Part shown: one piece after another, positions 34,639 to 43,037 of the stretch
Numbering within the stretch: the first letter of the stretch is position 1
Layout: each line of letters begins with the position of its first letter
From: Streptomyces europaeiscabiei
Lineage (GTDB): Bacteria; Actinomycetota; Actinomycetes; Streptomycetales; Streptomycetaceae
Assembly: GCF_036346855.1 (NCBI RefSeq)
Contig: NZ_CP107841.1
Coordinates: forward strand, 5,336,001 to 5,400,000
Reading direction: 5' to 3'
Length of the DNA stretch: 64,000 bases
The notes under the pieces: model-generated
Told to the model about the DNA's origin: nothing
Database searches by the model: none
The model's input: only the letters and a program-made list of their open reading frames with translations
Translations under genes and position numbers: made by a program

Positions 34639-37178
34639 TAGTTCAGCGACCTCCCGTTCGAGCCGTCCGGTGGTGCCGTTTCGTACAGCTCGAACCAGAT
34701 GCTCTTGCCGTCGCCGCGGGGGTCCACGCCCCAGGCGTCCGCGAGTACGTCCATGAGGACGAGGCCGCGGCCGGAAGAGGCGAGTTCGCCGGGGTGGCGT
34801 TTGTGAGGGAGGTCGTCGCTGGCGTCGGTGACCTCGACGCGCATCCGGCGCTTGCCGCCGTCGCCGGTCATCTCGGCGATGAGGAGGGCGTCGGCATCCG
34901 TGTGGACGAGGACGTTGGTGAGCATCTCTGACACCAGGAGGACCGCGGAGTCGACCTGGTCGCCGCAGCTCCAGTCGTGGAGCAGCTCGCGTACCTGCTG
35001 GCGGGCTCCGGCGATGCGTTCGGGCTCCGCCTGGGCGACGGTCAGCGCGGTGCGGCGTACGGGTGGCCGTACTGCGTTGGTGTCTCCCTGGCCGCGCCCC
35101 TCGCTCTCCCGGCACAGCAGCAGCATCGCTATGTCGTCCTCCCGCCGGTCGGCGAGCGGGCCGGGAGTGTGGTGGGACGAAGGGCCGTGCACCCCTTGGA
35201 CCAGCGCGTCGGCCAACGCCTCCAGCCGGCCCGGCGCCAGGCCGCTCGGCTCAGGGCGGCGAGCGGGTGCGAGGGCGGTCGGCTCAGGGGTCCTCGGCGT
35301 GCGGTCGCCGTGCTCCGCGCCGCCTGCCGCGAGCGCATCCGCTGCCACTTCCGGGCGACCCGTTTCGACGTGACCCGGCTCGGGGCCGCGTGCTTCCTCG
35401 CCGCCCGCTTCCTGCCTGCCCGCTTCCCGACCGCCCGGCCGCGGACCACCGATGGCCGGGCCACCGATGGCTGGGCCACCGGTATCCGGGCCACCGGTAT
35501 CCGGGCCACCGGCATGCGGTCCGTCGGCGCCCGGTCCGTCGGCAGTCGGGCCTCCCGTACCCGGCCCCCCGGCACCCTCTCCCTCGTGCGGGCCCGCGTC
35601 GAAGGATTCCAGGATCGTGCGGATGCGGCGCCAGCCCGTGTCGAGGTCGTGGCCGCCTGTTTCGATGAGGCCGTCGGTGCACAGGAGCATGGTCTCGCCG
35701 GGTTCGAGGACGAGGCGGGTGGTGGGGTAGTCCGCGTCGGGGTCGATGCCGAGGGGGAGGCCGCCCGGGGTCGGGCGGACGAGGACCGTGCCGTCGGCCA
35801 TGCGGATCATCGGGTCGGGGTGCCCGGCGCGGGCGATGTCGAGTACGCCGGACACCGGGTCGACCTCGACGTAGAGGCAGGTCGCGAAGCGCAGGTCGGT
35901 GAAGTCGGCGGAGGAGTCGTTGGTGACACCGTGCAGGAAGCGGGAGGCGCGGGACAGGACGGCGTCCGGGGGGTGCCCCTCGGAGGCGTAGGCGCGCAGG
36001 GCTATGCGGAGCTGGCCCATGAGGCCGGCGGCGCGTACGTCGTGGCCCTGGACGTCGCCGATGACGAGGGCGAAGCGGCCTCCCCCAGACTTCGTCCGGG
36101 AGGTGCCCCCAGGCAGGGCGATCATGTCGTACCAGTCGCCGCCGACCTGGAGTCCGCCGCCGGTCGGGACGTAGCGTGCGGTGACGGTCATGCCCGGTAT
36201 CTCGGGGCCCAGCGTGGGGAGCATCGTGCGCTGGAGGCCGTCGGTCAGCTCGCGTTCGGTCTCGGCGGCGCCCGCGCGGGAGAGGGCCTGGGCGAGCATG
36301 CGGGCGACGGTGGTCAGCACCGAGCGCTCGTCGGGGGTGAAGGTGACGGGGTGGGTGAAGCCCGCCATCCACGCGCCCATCGTGCGGCCGGCGACGGTCA
36401 GCGGCAGGAACGCCCACGACTGGCGGGCGAACTGTTCGGCGAGCGGCCAGGCCGTGGGGTAGCGCGCCTTGTAGTACTCGGGGGAGGAGAGATAGACGGC
36501 GCGGCCGGTGCGGACCACCTCGGCGGCCGGATAGTCCGTCTCCAGCGGCATGTGGGTGAAGGGACCCTCGGCGCCCTGGTTGTGCCCGTGGTGCCCGATG
36601 ACGGTGAGGCGGTCGGCCTCCACCCCGAACACGGCGAGCCCGTCCGGGGAGAAGCCGGGCATCGCCAGGCCCGCCGCGACCCGCAGCACCTCCGCCGTGG
36701 ACCGCGCCTCGGCCAGTGCCCGGCCCGCGTCCAGCAGGAACGCCTCGCGCGAGCGCCGCCAGTCGCCGGTGACGGACGGGGCGCGGGCGGCGGTCTCCGG
36801 CGAGGGCTCGGTGACCTCCTGGATGGTGCCGATCAGCTCGAAGGACTTGCGTATCGGGTCGAAGGTGGGCTTGGAACGGCTGCGGACCGTGCGGATCACG
36901 CGGCCCCGGTCGTCCATGACCCGGATCCGTACCTCGGCGAGGGTGTCCTCGGCGACGGCGAGCTGCACGACCGACACGATCTCGTTCCAGTCGACGGGGT
37001 GCAGACGTGCTCGCGCCCCGGCCTGGGTGAGGGTCGTCGGCTCCGCGGGCAGCCCCAGAAGGCGGGCGGCCTCGGCGTCCACCGTGACGGTTTCGGCAGC
37101 GCTGTCCCAGGTCCACAGTCCCGTCGCTAGGGCGGACAGGACGTCCCCCACAGTGGGCGGGGGCTCACCAGTGCGCAT
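34638..37178 (-). CDS. PAS-GAF-PP2C (SpoIIE) phosphatase with C-terminal ATPase
   Basis: This 846-residue signalling protein has a PAS domain (about 10-125), a GAF domain (about 150-290), a SpoIIE-type PP2C phosphatase (from about 320: VGGDWYDMI, FALVIGDVQGHD, RFATCLYVEVD, LLCTDGLIE, REDDIAMLLL) and a C-terminal HATPase anti-sigma-like domain (VSEMLTNVLVHT, SSGRGLVLMDVLADAW). It could both dephosphorylate an anti-anti-sigma factor and bind or phosphorylate it. An insertion of about 120 low-complexity residues splits the phosphatase domain between RTILESF and LEALADAL, built partly on 15-bp repeats. Confidence 0.9.
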   Translation of the reverse strand: MRTGEPPPTVGDVLSALATGLWTWDSAAETVTVDAEAARLLGLPAEPTTLTQAGARARLHPVDWNEIVSVVQLAVAEDTLAEVRIRVMDDRGRVIRTVRSRSKPTFDPIRKSFELIGTIQEVTEPSPETAARAPSVTGDWRRSREAFLLDAGRALAEARSTAEVLRVAAGLAMPGFSPDGLAVFGVEADRLTVIGHHGHNQGAEGPFTHMPLETDYPAAEVVRTGRAVYLSSPEYYKARYPTAWPLAEQFARQSWAFLPLTVAGRTMGAWMAGFTHPVTFTPDERSVLTTVARMLAQALSRAGAAETERELTDGLQRTMLPTLGPEIPGMTVTARYVPTGGGLQVGGDWYDMIALPGGTSRTKSGGGRFALVIGDVQGHDVRAAGLMGQLRIALRAYASEGHPPDAVLSRASRFLHGVTNDSSADFTDLRFATCLYVEVDPVSGVLDIARAGHPDPMIRMADGTVLVRPTPGGLPLGIDPDADYPTTRLVLEPGETMLLCTDGLIETGGHDLDTGWRRIRTILESFDAGPHEGEGAGGPGTGGPTADGPGADGPHAGGPDTGGPDTGGPAIGGPAIGGPRPGGREAGRQEAGGEEARGPEPGHVETGRPEVAADALAAGGAEHGDRTPRTPEPTALAPARRPEPSGLAPGRLEALADALVQGVHGPSSHHTPGPLADRREDDIAMLLLCRESEGRGQGDTNAVRPPVRRTALTVAQAEPERIAGARQQVRELLHDWSCGDQVDSAVLLVSEMLTNVLVHTDADALLIAEMTGDGGKRRMRVEVTDASDDLPHKRHPGELASSGRGLVLMDVLADAWGVDPRGDGKSIWFELYETAPPDGSNGRSLN
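35446..35520 (-). repeat. 15-bp tandem repeats in the phosphatase gene
   Basis: Five contiguous units of the form CCACCGGTATCCGGG encode GGPDT/GGPAI pentapeptides on the minus strand. Neighbouring sequence holds more decayed units. The repeats keep the frame. Confidence 0.85.
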
Positions 37179-37444
37179 TGACCCACTCTAAGAACAGCTG
37201 ATCGGACCGTGCCACCGAAGCTGTACCGGGCACCGGGCGGGACCGGAGGCCATGACAAGTAACCACGACCGGCGGCGACGGAGGTGACGGCAATCGACGC
37301 TAGCGACAGTAACCGCTTACGGTCCTGCCCATGGCTATGACCGTGCGTATCCGGTCAGTGTCACGGCGGCCGCCGGACCCGGGGTCCTGCCGCACGGTTC
37401 CCTCCGTGGTAAATGGTGGGGAGGTGATCTCGGGGTGGCCGGTA

Positions 37445-37486
37445 CCCTTGGGTTTGTTTCACGTGCCCTTGGGTTTGTTTCACGTG
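37445..37486 (+). repeat. perfect 21-bp tandem duplication including half of parS
   Basis: CCCTTGGGTTTGTTTCACGTG occurs twice head to tail (37445-37465 and 37466-37486) without mismatch. Both copies hold the left half of the parS palindrome; only the second continues into the right half. Confidence 0.95.
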
Positions 37487-37491
37487 AAACA
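37476..37491. promoter_or_regulatory. parS (ParB-binding centromere site)
   Basis: TGTTTCACGTGAAACA is a perfect 16-bp match to the bacterial parS consensus. ParB bound here would take part in chromosome organisation and segregation, and such sites cluster around oriC in Streptomyces. It lies 70 bases before the aspS start. Confidence 0.95.
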
Positions 37492-37560
37492 TCGGCCGCG
37501 AAACACCGGCCGTGAGACACCCGCCAAGATCCCCGATCAGCGAAGGCTGGATGAACGACG

Positions 37561-39324
37561 ATGCATCGGTACAGGTCCCACACCTGCGGCGAGCTCCGCG
37601 CCTCTGACGTCGGCACCGACGTCCGGCTGAGCGGCTGGCTGCACAATCGGCGCGACCTGGGCGGCATCCTCTTCATCGATCTCCGCGATCACTACGGCAT
37701 CACGCAGCTGGTGGCCCGTCCGGGCACCCCGGCCTACGAGGCGCTGGACAAGATCTCCAAGGAGTCGACCGTCCGCGTCGACGGCAAGGTCGTCTCGCGA
37801 GGCGCCGAGAACGTCAACCCGGACCTGCCCTCCGGCGAGATCGAGGTCGAGGTCGGCGAGGTCGAGCTGCTCGGCGCGGCCGCCCCGCTCCCCTTCACGA
37901 TCAACGCCGAGGACGGGGTCAACGAGGAGCGGCGTCTGGAGTACCGCTTCCTCGACCTGCGCCGCGAGCGCATGCACCGCAACATCATGCTGCGTACGGC
38001 CGTGATCAGCGCCATTCGTCACAAGATGACGGCCCTCGGCTTCAACGAGATGGCGACCCCGATCCTGTCCGCCACCTCCCCCGAGGGCGCCCGCGACTTC
38101 GTCGTGCCGTCGCGCCTCAACCCGGGCAAGTTCTACGCCCTCCCCCAGGCTCCGCAGCAGTTCAAGCAGCTGCTGATGATCTCGGGCTTCGACCGGTACT
38201 TCCAGATCGCGCCCTGCTTCCGTGACGAGGACGCGCGCGCGGACCGTTCGCCGGGCGAGTTCTACCAGCTCGACGTGGAGATGTCCTTCGTCGAGCAGGA
38301 GGACGTGTTCCAGCCCATCGAGAAGCTCATGACCGAGCTGTTCGAGGAGTTCGGCAAGGGCCGGCACGTCACCTCGCCCTTCCCGCGCATCCCGTTCCGC
38401 GAGGCGATGCTCAAGTACGGCTCCGACAAGCCGGACCTGCGGGCCCAGCTGGAGCTGGTGGACATCACCGATGTCTTCGAGGGCTCGGAGTTCAAGGCGT
38501 TCGCCGGCAAGCACGTGCGCGCGCTCGCCGTGCCGGACGTCTCGGCCCAGCCGCGCAAGTTCTTCGACCAGCTCGGCGAGTACGCGATCGAGCAGGGCGC
38601 GAAGGGCCTGGCCTGGGTGCGGGTCGCCGAGGACGGTTCGCTGTCCGGCCCGATCGCCAAGTTCCTCACCGAGGAGAACGTCGCCGAGCTGACCAAGCGC
38701 CTGTCGCTGGCCGCCGGCCACGCGGTGTTCTTCGGCGCGGGAGAGTTCGACGAGGTCTCGAAGATCATGGGCGCGGTGCGGGTCGAGGCCGCCAAGCGTG
38801 CCGGGCACTTCGAGGAGGGCGTCTTCCGGTTCTGCTGGATCGTCGACTTCCCGATGTACGAGAAGGACGAGGAGACCGGCAAGATCGACTTCTCGCACAA
38901 CCCCTTCTCCATGCCGCAGGGCGGCCTTGAGGCCCTGGAGACCCAGGACCCGCTGGACATCCTCGGCTGGCAGTACGACATCGTCTGCAACGGCGTCGAG
39001 CTGTCCTCCGGCGCGATCCGGAACCACGAGCCCGAGATCATGCTCAAGGCCTTCGAGATCGCGGGCTACGAGCGGGACACCGTCGAGGAGCAGTTCGCGG
39101 GCATGCTGCGCGCCTTCCGCTTCGGCGCCCCGCCGCACGGCGGTATCGCGCCGGGTGTCGACCGCATCGTCATGCTCCTCGCCGACGAGCCGAACATCCG
39201 CGAGACCATCGCCTTCCCGCTCAACGGCAACGCCCAGGACCTGATGATGGGCGCGCCGACCGAGCTGGAGGAGGCGCGGCTGCGCGAACTGCACCTGTCG
39301 GTGCGAAAGCCGCAGCCGAAGTAG
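37561..39324 (+). CDS. aspS: aspartate--tRNA ligase
   Basis: The 587-residue class II synthetase charges tRNA-Asp (possibly also tRNA-Asn, if the organism uses GatCAB). The N-terminal OB fold opens with [20 protein letters not shown]. Motif 2 is [19 protein letters not shown] near residue 220, and motif 3 is [20 protein letters not shown] near residue 535. A bacterial GAD insertion lies between. Length is that of the bacterial enzyme. ATG 37561 gives the usual N-terminus. It is flanked upstream by parS and downstream by a terminator. Confidence 0.98.
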   Translation: MHRYRSHTCGELRASDVGTDVRLSGWLHNRRDLGGILFIDLRDHYGITQLVARPGTPAYEALDKISKESTVRVDGKVVSRGAENVNPDLPSGEIEVEVGEVELLGAAAPLPFTINAEDGVNEERRLEYRFLDLRRERMHRNIMLRTAVISAIRHKMTALGFNEMATPILSATSPEGARDFVVPSRLNPGKFYALPQAPQQFKQLLMISGFDRYFQIAPCFRDEDARADRSPGEFYQLDVEMSFVEQEDVFQPIEKLMTELFEEFGKGRHVTSPFPRIPFREAMLKYGSDKPDLRAQLELVDITDVFEGSEFKAFAGKHVRALAVPDVSAQPRKFFDQLGEYAIEQGAKGLAWVRVAEDGSLSGPIAKFLTEENVAELTKRLSLAAGHAVFFGAGEFDEVSKIMGAVRVEAAKRAGHFEEGVFRFCWIVDFPMYEKDEETGKIDFSHNPFSMPQGGLEALETQDPLDILGWQYDIVCNGVELSSGAIRNHEPEIMLKAFEIAGYERDTVEEQFAGMLRAFRFGAPPHGGIAPGVDRIVMLLADEPNIRETIAFPLNGNAQDLMMGAPTELEEARLRELHLSVRKPQPK

Positions 39325-39361
39325 GGAATTGAGTAAGGCAAGCCTCAGTGGGGCTTGAAAG

Positions 39362-39405
39362 GGAAAGGGTCCTGAAGTCGCCCGTCGATTTCAGGACCCT
39401 TTTCC
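39362..39405 (+). terminator. aspS terminator
   Basis: AAAGGGTCCTGAA (39364-39376) pairs perfectly with 39390-39402 and is followed by T-rich sequence, 40 bases after the aspS stop. Confidence 0.85.
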
Positions 39406-39439
39406 GTGTGCGGGGAAAAGCGGCTGTTCTCTCAGCTCG

Positions 39440-39470
39440 TTGACAGGCTTCCTATCTAACTTCCCGGCGC
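39440..39470 (+). promoter_or_regulatory. conserved upstream box of dioxygenase gene 1
   Basis: TTGACAGGC occurs 31 bases before the ATG; TTGACAGCC occurs 30 bases before the ATG of the paralogue (40582-40611). No ribosome site precedes either ATG, so a leaderless message with TTGACA as -35 box is plausible. Confidence 0.4.
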
Positions 39471-40445
39471 ATGACAGCGAATGAACAGGATCAGCGGGCC
39501 GAGCGGGATCAGCGGGATCAGCGGGACGAGCAGGCTCGGCAGCCGACGGCCGCCGGTGACCTGACGCGCCGCAAGGTCGTCGTGGCCGGCGCGGGTACCG
39601 TCGCGGCGGTGGGCCTGGGCGGTGCCATGGCGGCGAACGCCTCCGCCGGTGAGCGGGGAAGAGAACCCGGCGGTCGCGCTTCGGCCGCGGAGGAGTGCTA
39701 TTTGCTGACGACGGAGACCACCGAGGGCCCGTACTACATCGACGCGGACAAGCTCCGCCGGGACGTCACCGAGGACCGGGAGGGCATCCCGCTCCTGCTC
39801 CGCCTCAAGGTGATCGACGCCGAGACGTGCCGACCGGTCCGCAACGCGGCCGTCGACATCTGGCACTGCGACGCGGCCGGTGTCTACTCCGGCTACGAGG
39901 ACATGGGCAACGGCGGTGGCGGCCCGGCCCCCACCGGCGAACCCCCGACCGGTGACCCCTCCGGCCCGCCCCCGGGCGGCGGCCACCAGGAGCCGACGGA
40001 CGACTCCCGCTATCTGCGCGGCACCTGGCGCACGGACTGGCAGGGCTTCGTCACCTTCAAGACCGTCTTTCCGGGCTGGTACCGGGGCCGCTGTGTGCAC
40101 ATCCACACCAAGGTGCACGTCAATGGCGAGTGGACCGACGCCGGTTACGAGGGCGGCACCACCTGCCACACCGGCCAGTTCTTCTTCGACGAGGAGTCCG
40201 TCCTCGCCTCCGCGGTGGTGGAGCCGTACGCGTCCAACACCGACGACCGTACGACGCTCGACGAGGACACGATCTACGACGGCAGCGGCACCCGGGGCGG
40301 ACTGCTGAAGCTCCGCTACGACACACGGGACATCGCCAGGGGCGTCCGGGCCTCGCTCACGGTCGGCGTGGACCCGGAGGCGACCAACGACGGTACGGGG
40401 ATGCCGCCGCAGCCGGGCGCCTCGGGGTCACCGTCTGCGAGCTAG
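39471..40445 (+). CDS. Tat-exported intradiol ring-cleavage dioxygenase-like protein 1
   Basis: A 324-residue protein with a twin-arginine signal (DLTRRKVVVAGAGTVAAVG, residues 29-50) and an intradiol dioxygenase fold. Iron ligands of the family are recognisable as Tyr in EGPYYIDADKLR, Tyr in DGWYRGRCVHIH-type sequence (GWYRGR) and the histidines of CVHIHTKVH. Such enzymes open catechol-type rings between the hydroxyls with Fe(III). A Pro/Gly loop (about 148-170) is inserted near NGGGGPAPTGEPPT. Extracellular location is unusual for catechol pathways but common in Streptomyces. A paralogue lies directly downstream. Confidence 0.85.
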   Translation: MTANEQDQRAERDQRDQRDEQARQPTAAGDLTRRKVVVAGAGTVAAVGLGGAMAANASAGERGREPGGRASAAEECYLLTTETTEGPYYIDADKLRRDVTEDREGIPLLLRLKVIDAETCRPVRNAAVDIWHCDAAGVYSGYEDMGNGGGGPAPTGEPPTGDPSGPPPGGGHQEPTDDSRYLRGTWRTDWQGFVTFKTVFPGWYRGRCVHIHTKVHVNGEWTDAGYEGGTTCHTGQFFFDEESVLASAVVEPYASNTDDRTTLDEDTIYDGSGTRGGLLKLRYDTRDIARGVRASLTVGVDPEATNDGTGMPPQPGASGSPSAS

Positions 40446-40486
40446 AGCATAAGTAAGGCAACCCTGGCCAGATTCTTTGCCGAAAT

Positions 40487-40524
40487 GGGGCCCGAAATAG
40501 ACGGCGATTTCGGGCCCCTTTTCC
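40487..40524 (+). terminator. terminator of dioxygenase gene 1
   Basis: GGGGCCCGAAAT (40487-40498) pairs perfectly with 40507-40518 around an 8-nt loop and is followed by TTTTCC, a near-classical rho-independent terminator. Confidence 0.85.
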
Positions 40525-40611
40525 CTCCGCGTGGGAATCCGCATGGAAATGCGGGGCAAACCACAGTCCTTTCCCACGACTTTGACAGCCTGCCTCCCTA
40601 ATTTCCTGGTC

Positions 40612-41616
40612 ATGACGGGAAACCAGACCGGAAACGAGAAGGCCCAGGGGCCGAGGCACAAGCGGGACCTGACGCGCCGCAAGGTGGTCGTGGCGGGCGC
40701 GGGCGCCGTGGCCGCGGTGGGCGTGGGCGGAGCGGTGGTCGCGACCGCGAGCGCGGGTACGAACAAGAAGGGAAGCGCGAAGCCCCTCGCCTCCACGAGC
40801 GCGAGCGCCGGCGAGGAGTGCTACAAGCTCACCTCGGAGACCACCGAGGGCCCGTACTACATCGACGCGGACAAGCTCCGCAAGGACATCACCGAGGACA
40901 AGGAGGGCATCCCCCTCACCCTCCGCCTGAAGGTGATCGACTCCGAGACCTGCAAGCCGATCCGCAACGCGGCCGTCGACATCTGGCACTGTGACGCGCT
41001 GGGCCTCTACTCGGGCTACGAGAGCTTCTCCGAGGGCGGCGGCACCGCCCCCACCGGCGCCCCCTCGGGCACCCCCACGGACGTACCGTCCGGCGCCCCG
41101 ACCGGTGAACCCCCGTCCGGTGGCGGCGGTGGCGGCGGGCACGAGGAGCCGACCAGCGACACCCGCTATCTGCGCGGTACCTGGAAGACCGACAAGCAGG
41201 GCTTCGTCACCTTCGAGACGATCTTCCCGGGCTGGTACCGGGGCCGCTGTGTGCACGTCCACACCAAGGTGCACGTCAATGGCGAGTGGACCGACGCCGG
41301 TTACGAGGGCGGCACCACCTGCCACACCGGCCAGTTCTTCTTCGACGAGGAGTCGGTCCTCGCGTCCGCCGAGGTCGAGCCGTACTCGACCTCCACGACC
41401 GAGCGCACGACCCTCGACGACGACACCATCTACGACGGCAGCGGCGTCCAGGGCGGTCTGCTCAAGCTGAAGTACAAGAAGAAGGACGACATCGCCAAGG
41501 GGGTCGTCGGCTCCATCACGGTCGGCGTCGACCCGGAGGCCACGAACACCGGCACGGACGACTCCGTCCAGCCGGGCGCGTCGGACCCGGCGTCGGAGTC
41601 CGCCTCGGCGAGCTGA
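40612..41616 (+). CDS. Tat-exported intradiol ring-cleavage dioxygenase-like protein 2
   Basis: A 334-residue paralogue of the preceding protein, with the same Tat motif (RDLTRRKVVVAGAGAVAAVG), the same EGPYYIDADKLRKD segment, GWYRGRCVHVHTKVH iron-binding region and a longer Gly/Pro loop. The ATG at 40612 is chosen since the Tat signal and the conserved upstream box match the first paralogue. A terminator lies between both genes, so they are separately transcribed products of a tandem duplication. Confidence 0.87.
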   Translation: MTGNQTGNEKAQGPRHKRDLTRRKVVVAGAGAVAAVGVGGAVVATASAGTNKKGSAKPLASTSASAGEECYKLTSETTEGPYYIDADKLRKDITEDKEGIPLTLRLKVIDSETCKPIRNAAVDIWHCDALGLYSGYESFSEGGGTAPTGAPSGTPTDVPSGAPTGEPPSGGGGGGGHEEPTSDTRYLRGTWKTDKQGFVTFETIFPGWYRGRCVHVHTKVHVNGEWTDAGYEGGTTCHTGQFFFDEESVLASAEVEPYSTSTTERTTLDDDTIYDGSGVQGGLLKLKYKKKDDIAKGVVGSITVGVDPEATNTGTDDSVQPGASDPASESASAS

Positions 41617-41635
41617 TCCCGGCCGGCGTTACGGC

Positions 41636-41674
41636 GAAGGCCCGGAACCCCTCCCCCTTGGGTTCCGGGCCTTC
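41636..41674 (+). terminator. terminator of dioxygenase gene 2
   Basis: A perfect 15-bp stem (41636-41650 with 41660-41674) with a 9-nt loop lies 20 bases after the stop. Confidence 0.85.
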
Positions 41675-41784
41675 GGCGTGCGCTCGGCCAGGTCTCGGGT
41701 ACCCGCTTGGGAAGTCATCAGGAGACGCACAGGTTTCTCGTCGGACGATCACAGCGGGAGGGGGTGTGATGGGACGTACAGGGC

Positions 41785-41872
41785 GAGGAACCCGTACGAG
41801 CCGTACGGGACGTAAGAGCCGTACGGACGCAAAAAGCCGTACGGCACGAACAGGCCGTACGGGACGGAACGT
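41785..41872. repeat. repeated CCGTACGG palindromes
   Basis: The octamer CCGTACGG or its CCGTACG core occurs about six times within 90 bases, spaced irregularly by 6-15 bases, immediately before the next gene. It could be a multi-site operator or simple-sequence drift. Confidence 0.6.
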
Positions 41873-41891
41873 CGGAATGCAGGAGGAGGCC

Positions 41892-42440
41892 ATGAAGCTG
41901 GCCGTGCTGGTGGCAGTGTTGCTGATCGTCGGGGCGGTGGTCGCGATCGTCGCGCAGCGGCGGTCCGTGGACGGACCCGGTCCGTCGTCCGACCTGGACG
42001 CGGAGGCCGATGCCAACCGGTGGGTGGTCCGGCTGGGCGGCAGCCTGGCCGGCATCGACGTACGGGCGCAGGCCGGGGCGGGCGGCAGCGCGGCCGAGTC
42101 CCTGACCGACGCCACCGAACGTCTCCGCGCCGCTCGCGCCCAGCTGACCCGGGCCCGCACGCCCGACGAGTACGCGCAGGTCACGCGCACCGCGGTCGAG
42201 GGTCTGCGCCATGTCGGGGCGGCCCGTACGGCGCTGGGCATGGACACGGGGCCGGGTGCGGGACCGGGTGCGGGACCGGCCGAGGGAGCGGGGCCGGGGG
42301 CGAACGGTCAGGCCGAGGTGCCGGCGGCGTCACCGGTCCGGACGGCGAGCAGCAGGCCGCTCGACCAGGCCAGCCGGGTCGTCCGGAAGTCGGAGCGCCC
42401 CTCCAGAACCGCGAGCAGGTCGGTCACCGCGGCCTCGTGA
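41892..42440 (+). CDS. single-pass membrane protein of unknown function
   Basis: From ATG 41892 (GGAGGAGG site four bases before) the 182-residue product has one N-terminal membrane helix (KLAVLVAVLLIVGAVVAIVA). A helical cytoplasmic or periplasmic part follows (SLTDATERLRAARAQLTRAR, EYAQVTRTAVEGLRHVGAAR) and then a Gly-Ala-Pro repeat. The last 45 residues are antisense to the end of the methyltransferase gene and look like read-through, so the original stop may be lost. Confidence 0.6.
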   Translation: MKLAVLVAVLLIVGAVVAIVAQRRSVDGPGPSSDLDAEADANRWVVRLGGSLAGIDVRAQAGAGGSAAESLTDATERLRAARAQLTRARTPDEYAQVTRTAVEGLRHVGAARTALGMDTGPGAGPGAGPAEGAGPGANGQAEVPAASPVRTASSRPLDQASRVVRKSERPSRTASRSVTAAS

Positions 42441-42913
42441 CCCTCCGGCCAGCCGGGGACGGGCGTCAGGTCGTCGACGACGTACGCGCCGCCGGGCGCC
42501 ACGAGTTCCAGGGCGGCGTCGAGGTGGGTGAACTTGCCGGGCCAGGTGTCCGCGAAGACCAGGTCGAAGGGCGCGCCGTCGTACTCGTCCAGCCAGCGTC
42601 CGCCGTCCCCGGTGACGAAGGTGATCCGTTCGTCGCCGCCGAACCGCTCACGGGCGACGGCCTGTACGGGGTCGTCGAGTTCGACGGTGACCAGGGTCGC
42701 CGTCGCGTCCATTCCGCCGAGGAGCCAGGCGGTGCCTTCGCCGACGCCGGTTCCGAGTTCGAGGATCCGGCCGCCGGGGCGGGTGGCGGCGAGGGTGGCG
42801 AGCAGGCTGCCGGTGCGGGGTTCGCACGACATGGTGAACCCGGCGGTGCGGGCTGCCTCCTGCAACTCGGTGAGGGAGGAGGGCAGTTGGCTGAGCCTGG
42901 GGAAGTCGTCCAT
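42308..42913 (-). CDS. class I SAM-dependent methyltransferase
   Basis: A 201-residue O-methyltransferase-like protein: motif I ILELGTGVGEGTAWLL, acidic loop VTVELDDPVQAV, then FVTGDGGRWL and FDLVFADTWPGK, and VAPGGAYVVDDL. The substrate is unknown. Its 3' end overlaps the convergent membrane-protein gene by 133 bases. It starts at ATG 42913. Confidence 0.85.
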   Translation of the reverse strand: MDDFPRLSQLPSSLTELQEAARTAGFTMSCEPRTGSLLATLAATRPGGRILELGTGVGEGTAWLLGGMDATATLVTVELDDPVQAVARERFGGDERITFVTGDGGRWLDEYDGAPFDLVFADTWPGKFTHLDAALELVAPGGAYVVDDLTPVPGWPEGHEAAVTDLLAVLEGRSDFRTTRLAWSSGLLLAVRTGDAAGTSA

Positions 42914-43037
42914 ACGACGGATTCTGGGAGCGAGGGGGCGGGGGCCTCAACCCGTTTGTTCGCGACTGCCGACCCCTGGTGTTCGGAACCGCCGCCCCCT
43001 GGTGTTCGGTGGCCCCGGGCGACGGGGCGAGATCCGC

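Larger units (their letters stand above)
37179..37560. other. intergenic region containing parS
   Basis: No gene is visible between the divergent phosphatase and aspS genes. It contains the parS site and a 21-bp tandem duplication described separately, and must contain the aspS promoter. Confidence 0.6.

Noticed and set aside
37537..39294. 585-codon minus-strand frame opposite aspS
   Set aside because: Antisense shadow of aspS with a leucine/arginine/valine-rich, non-protein-like composition.
39330..39355. iron-box-like TAAGGCAAGCCT after aspS
   Set aside because: It resembles an iron-regulator site only partly, lies downstream of a gene and the second copy near 40450 is degenerate.
42950..43010. 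CCCCTGGTGTTCGG direct repeat
   Set aside because: Two short imperfect copies in a GC-rich intergenic region; no link to a function or element.
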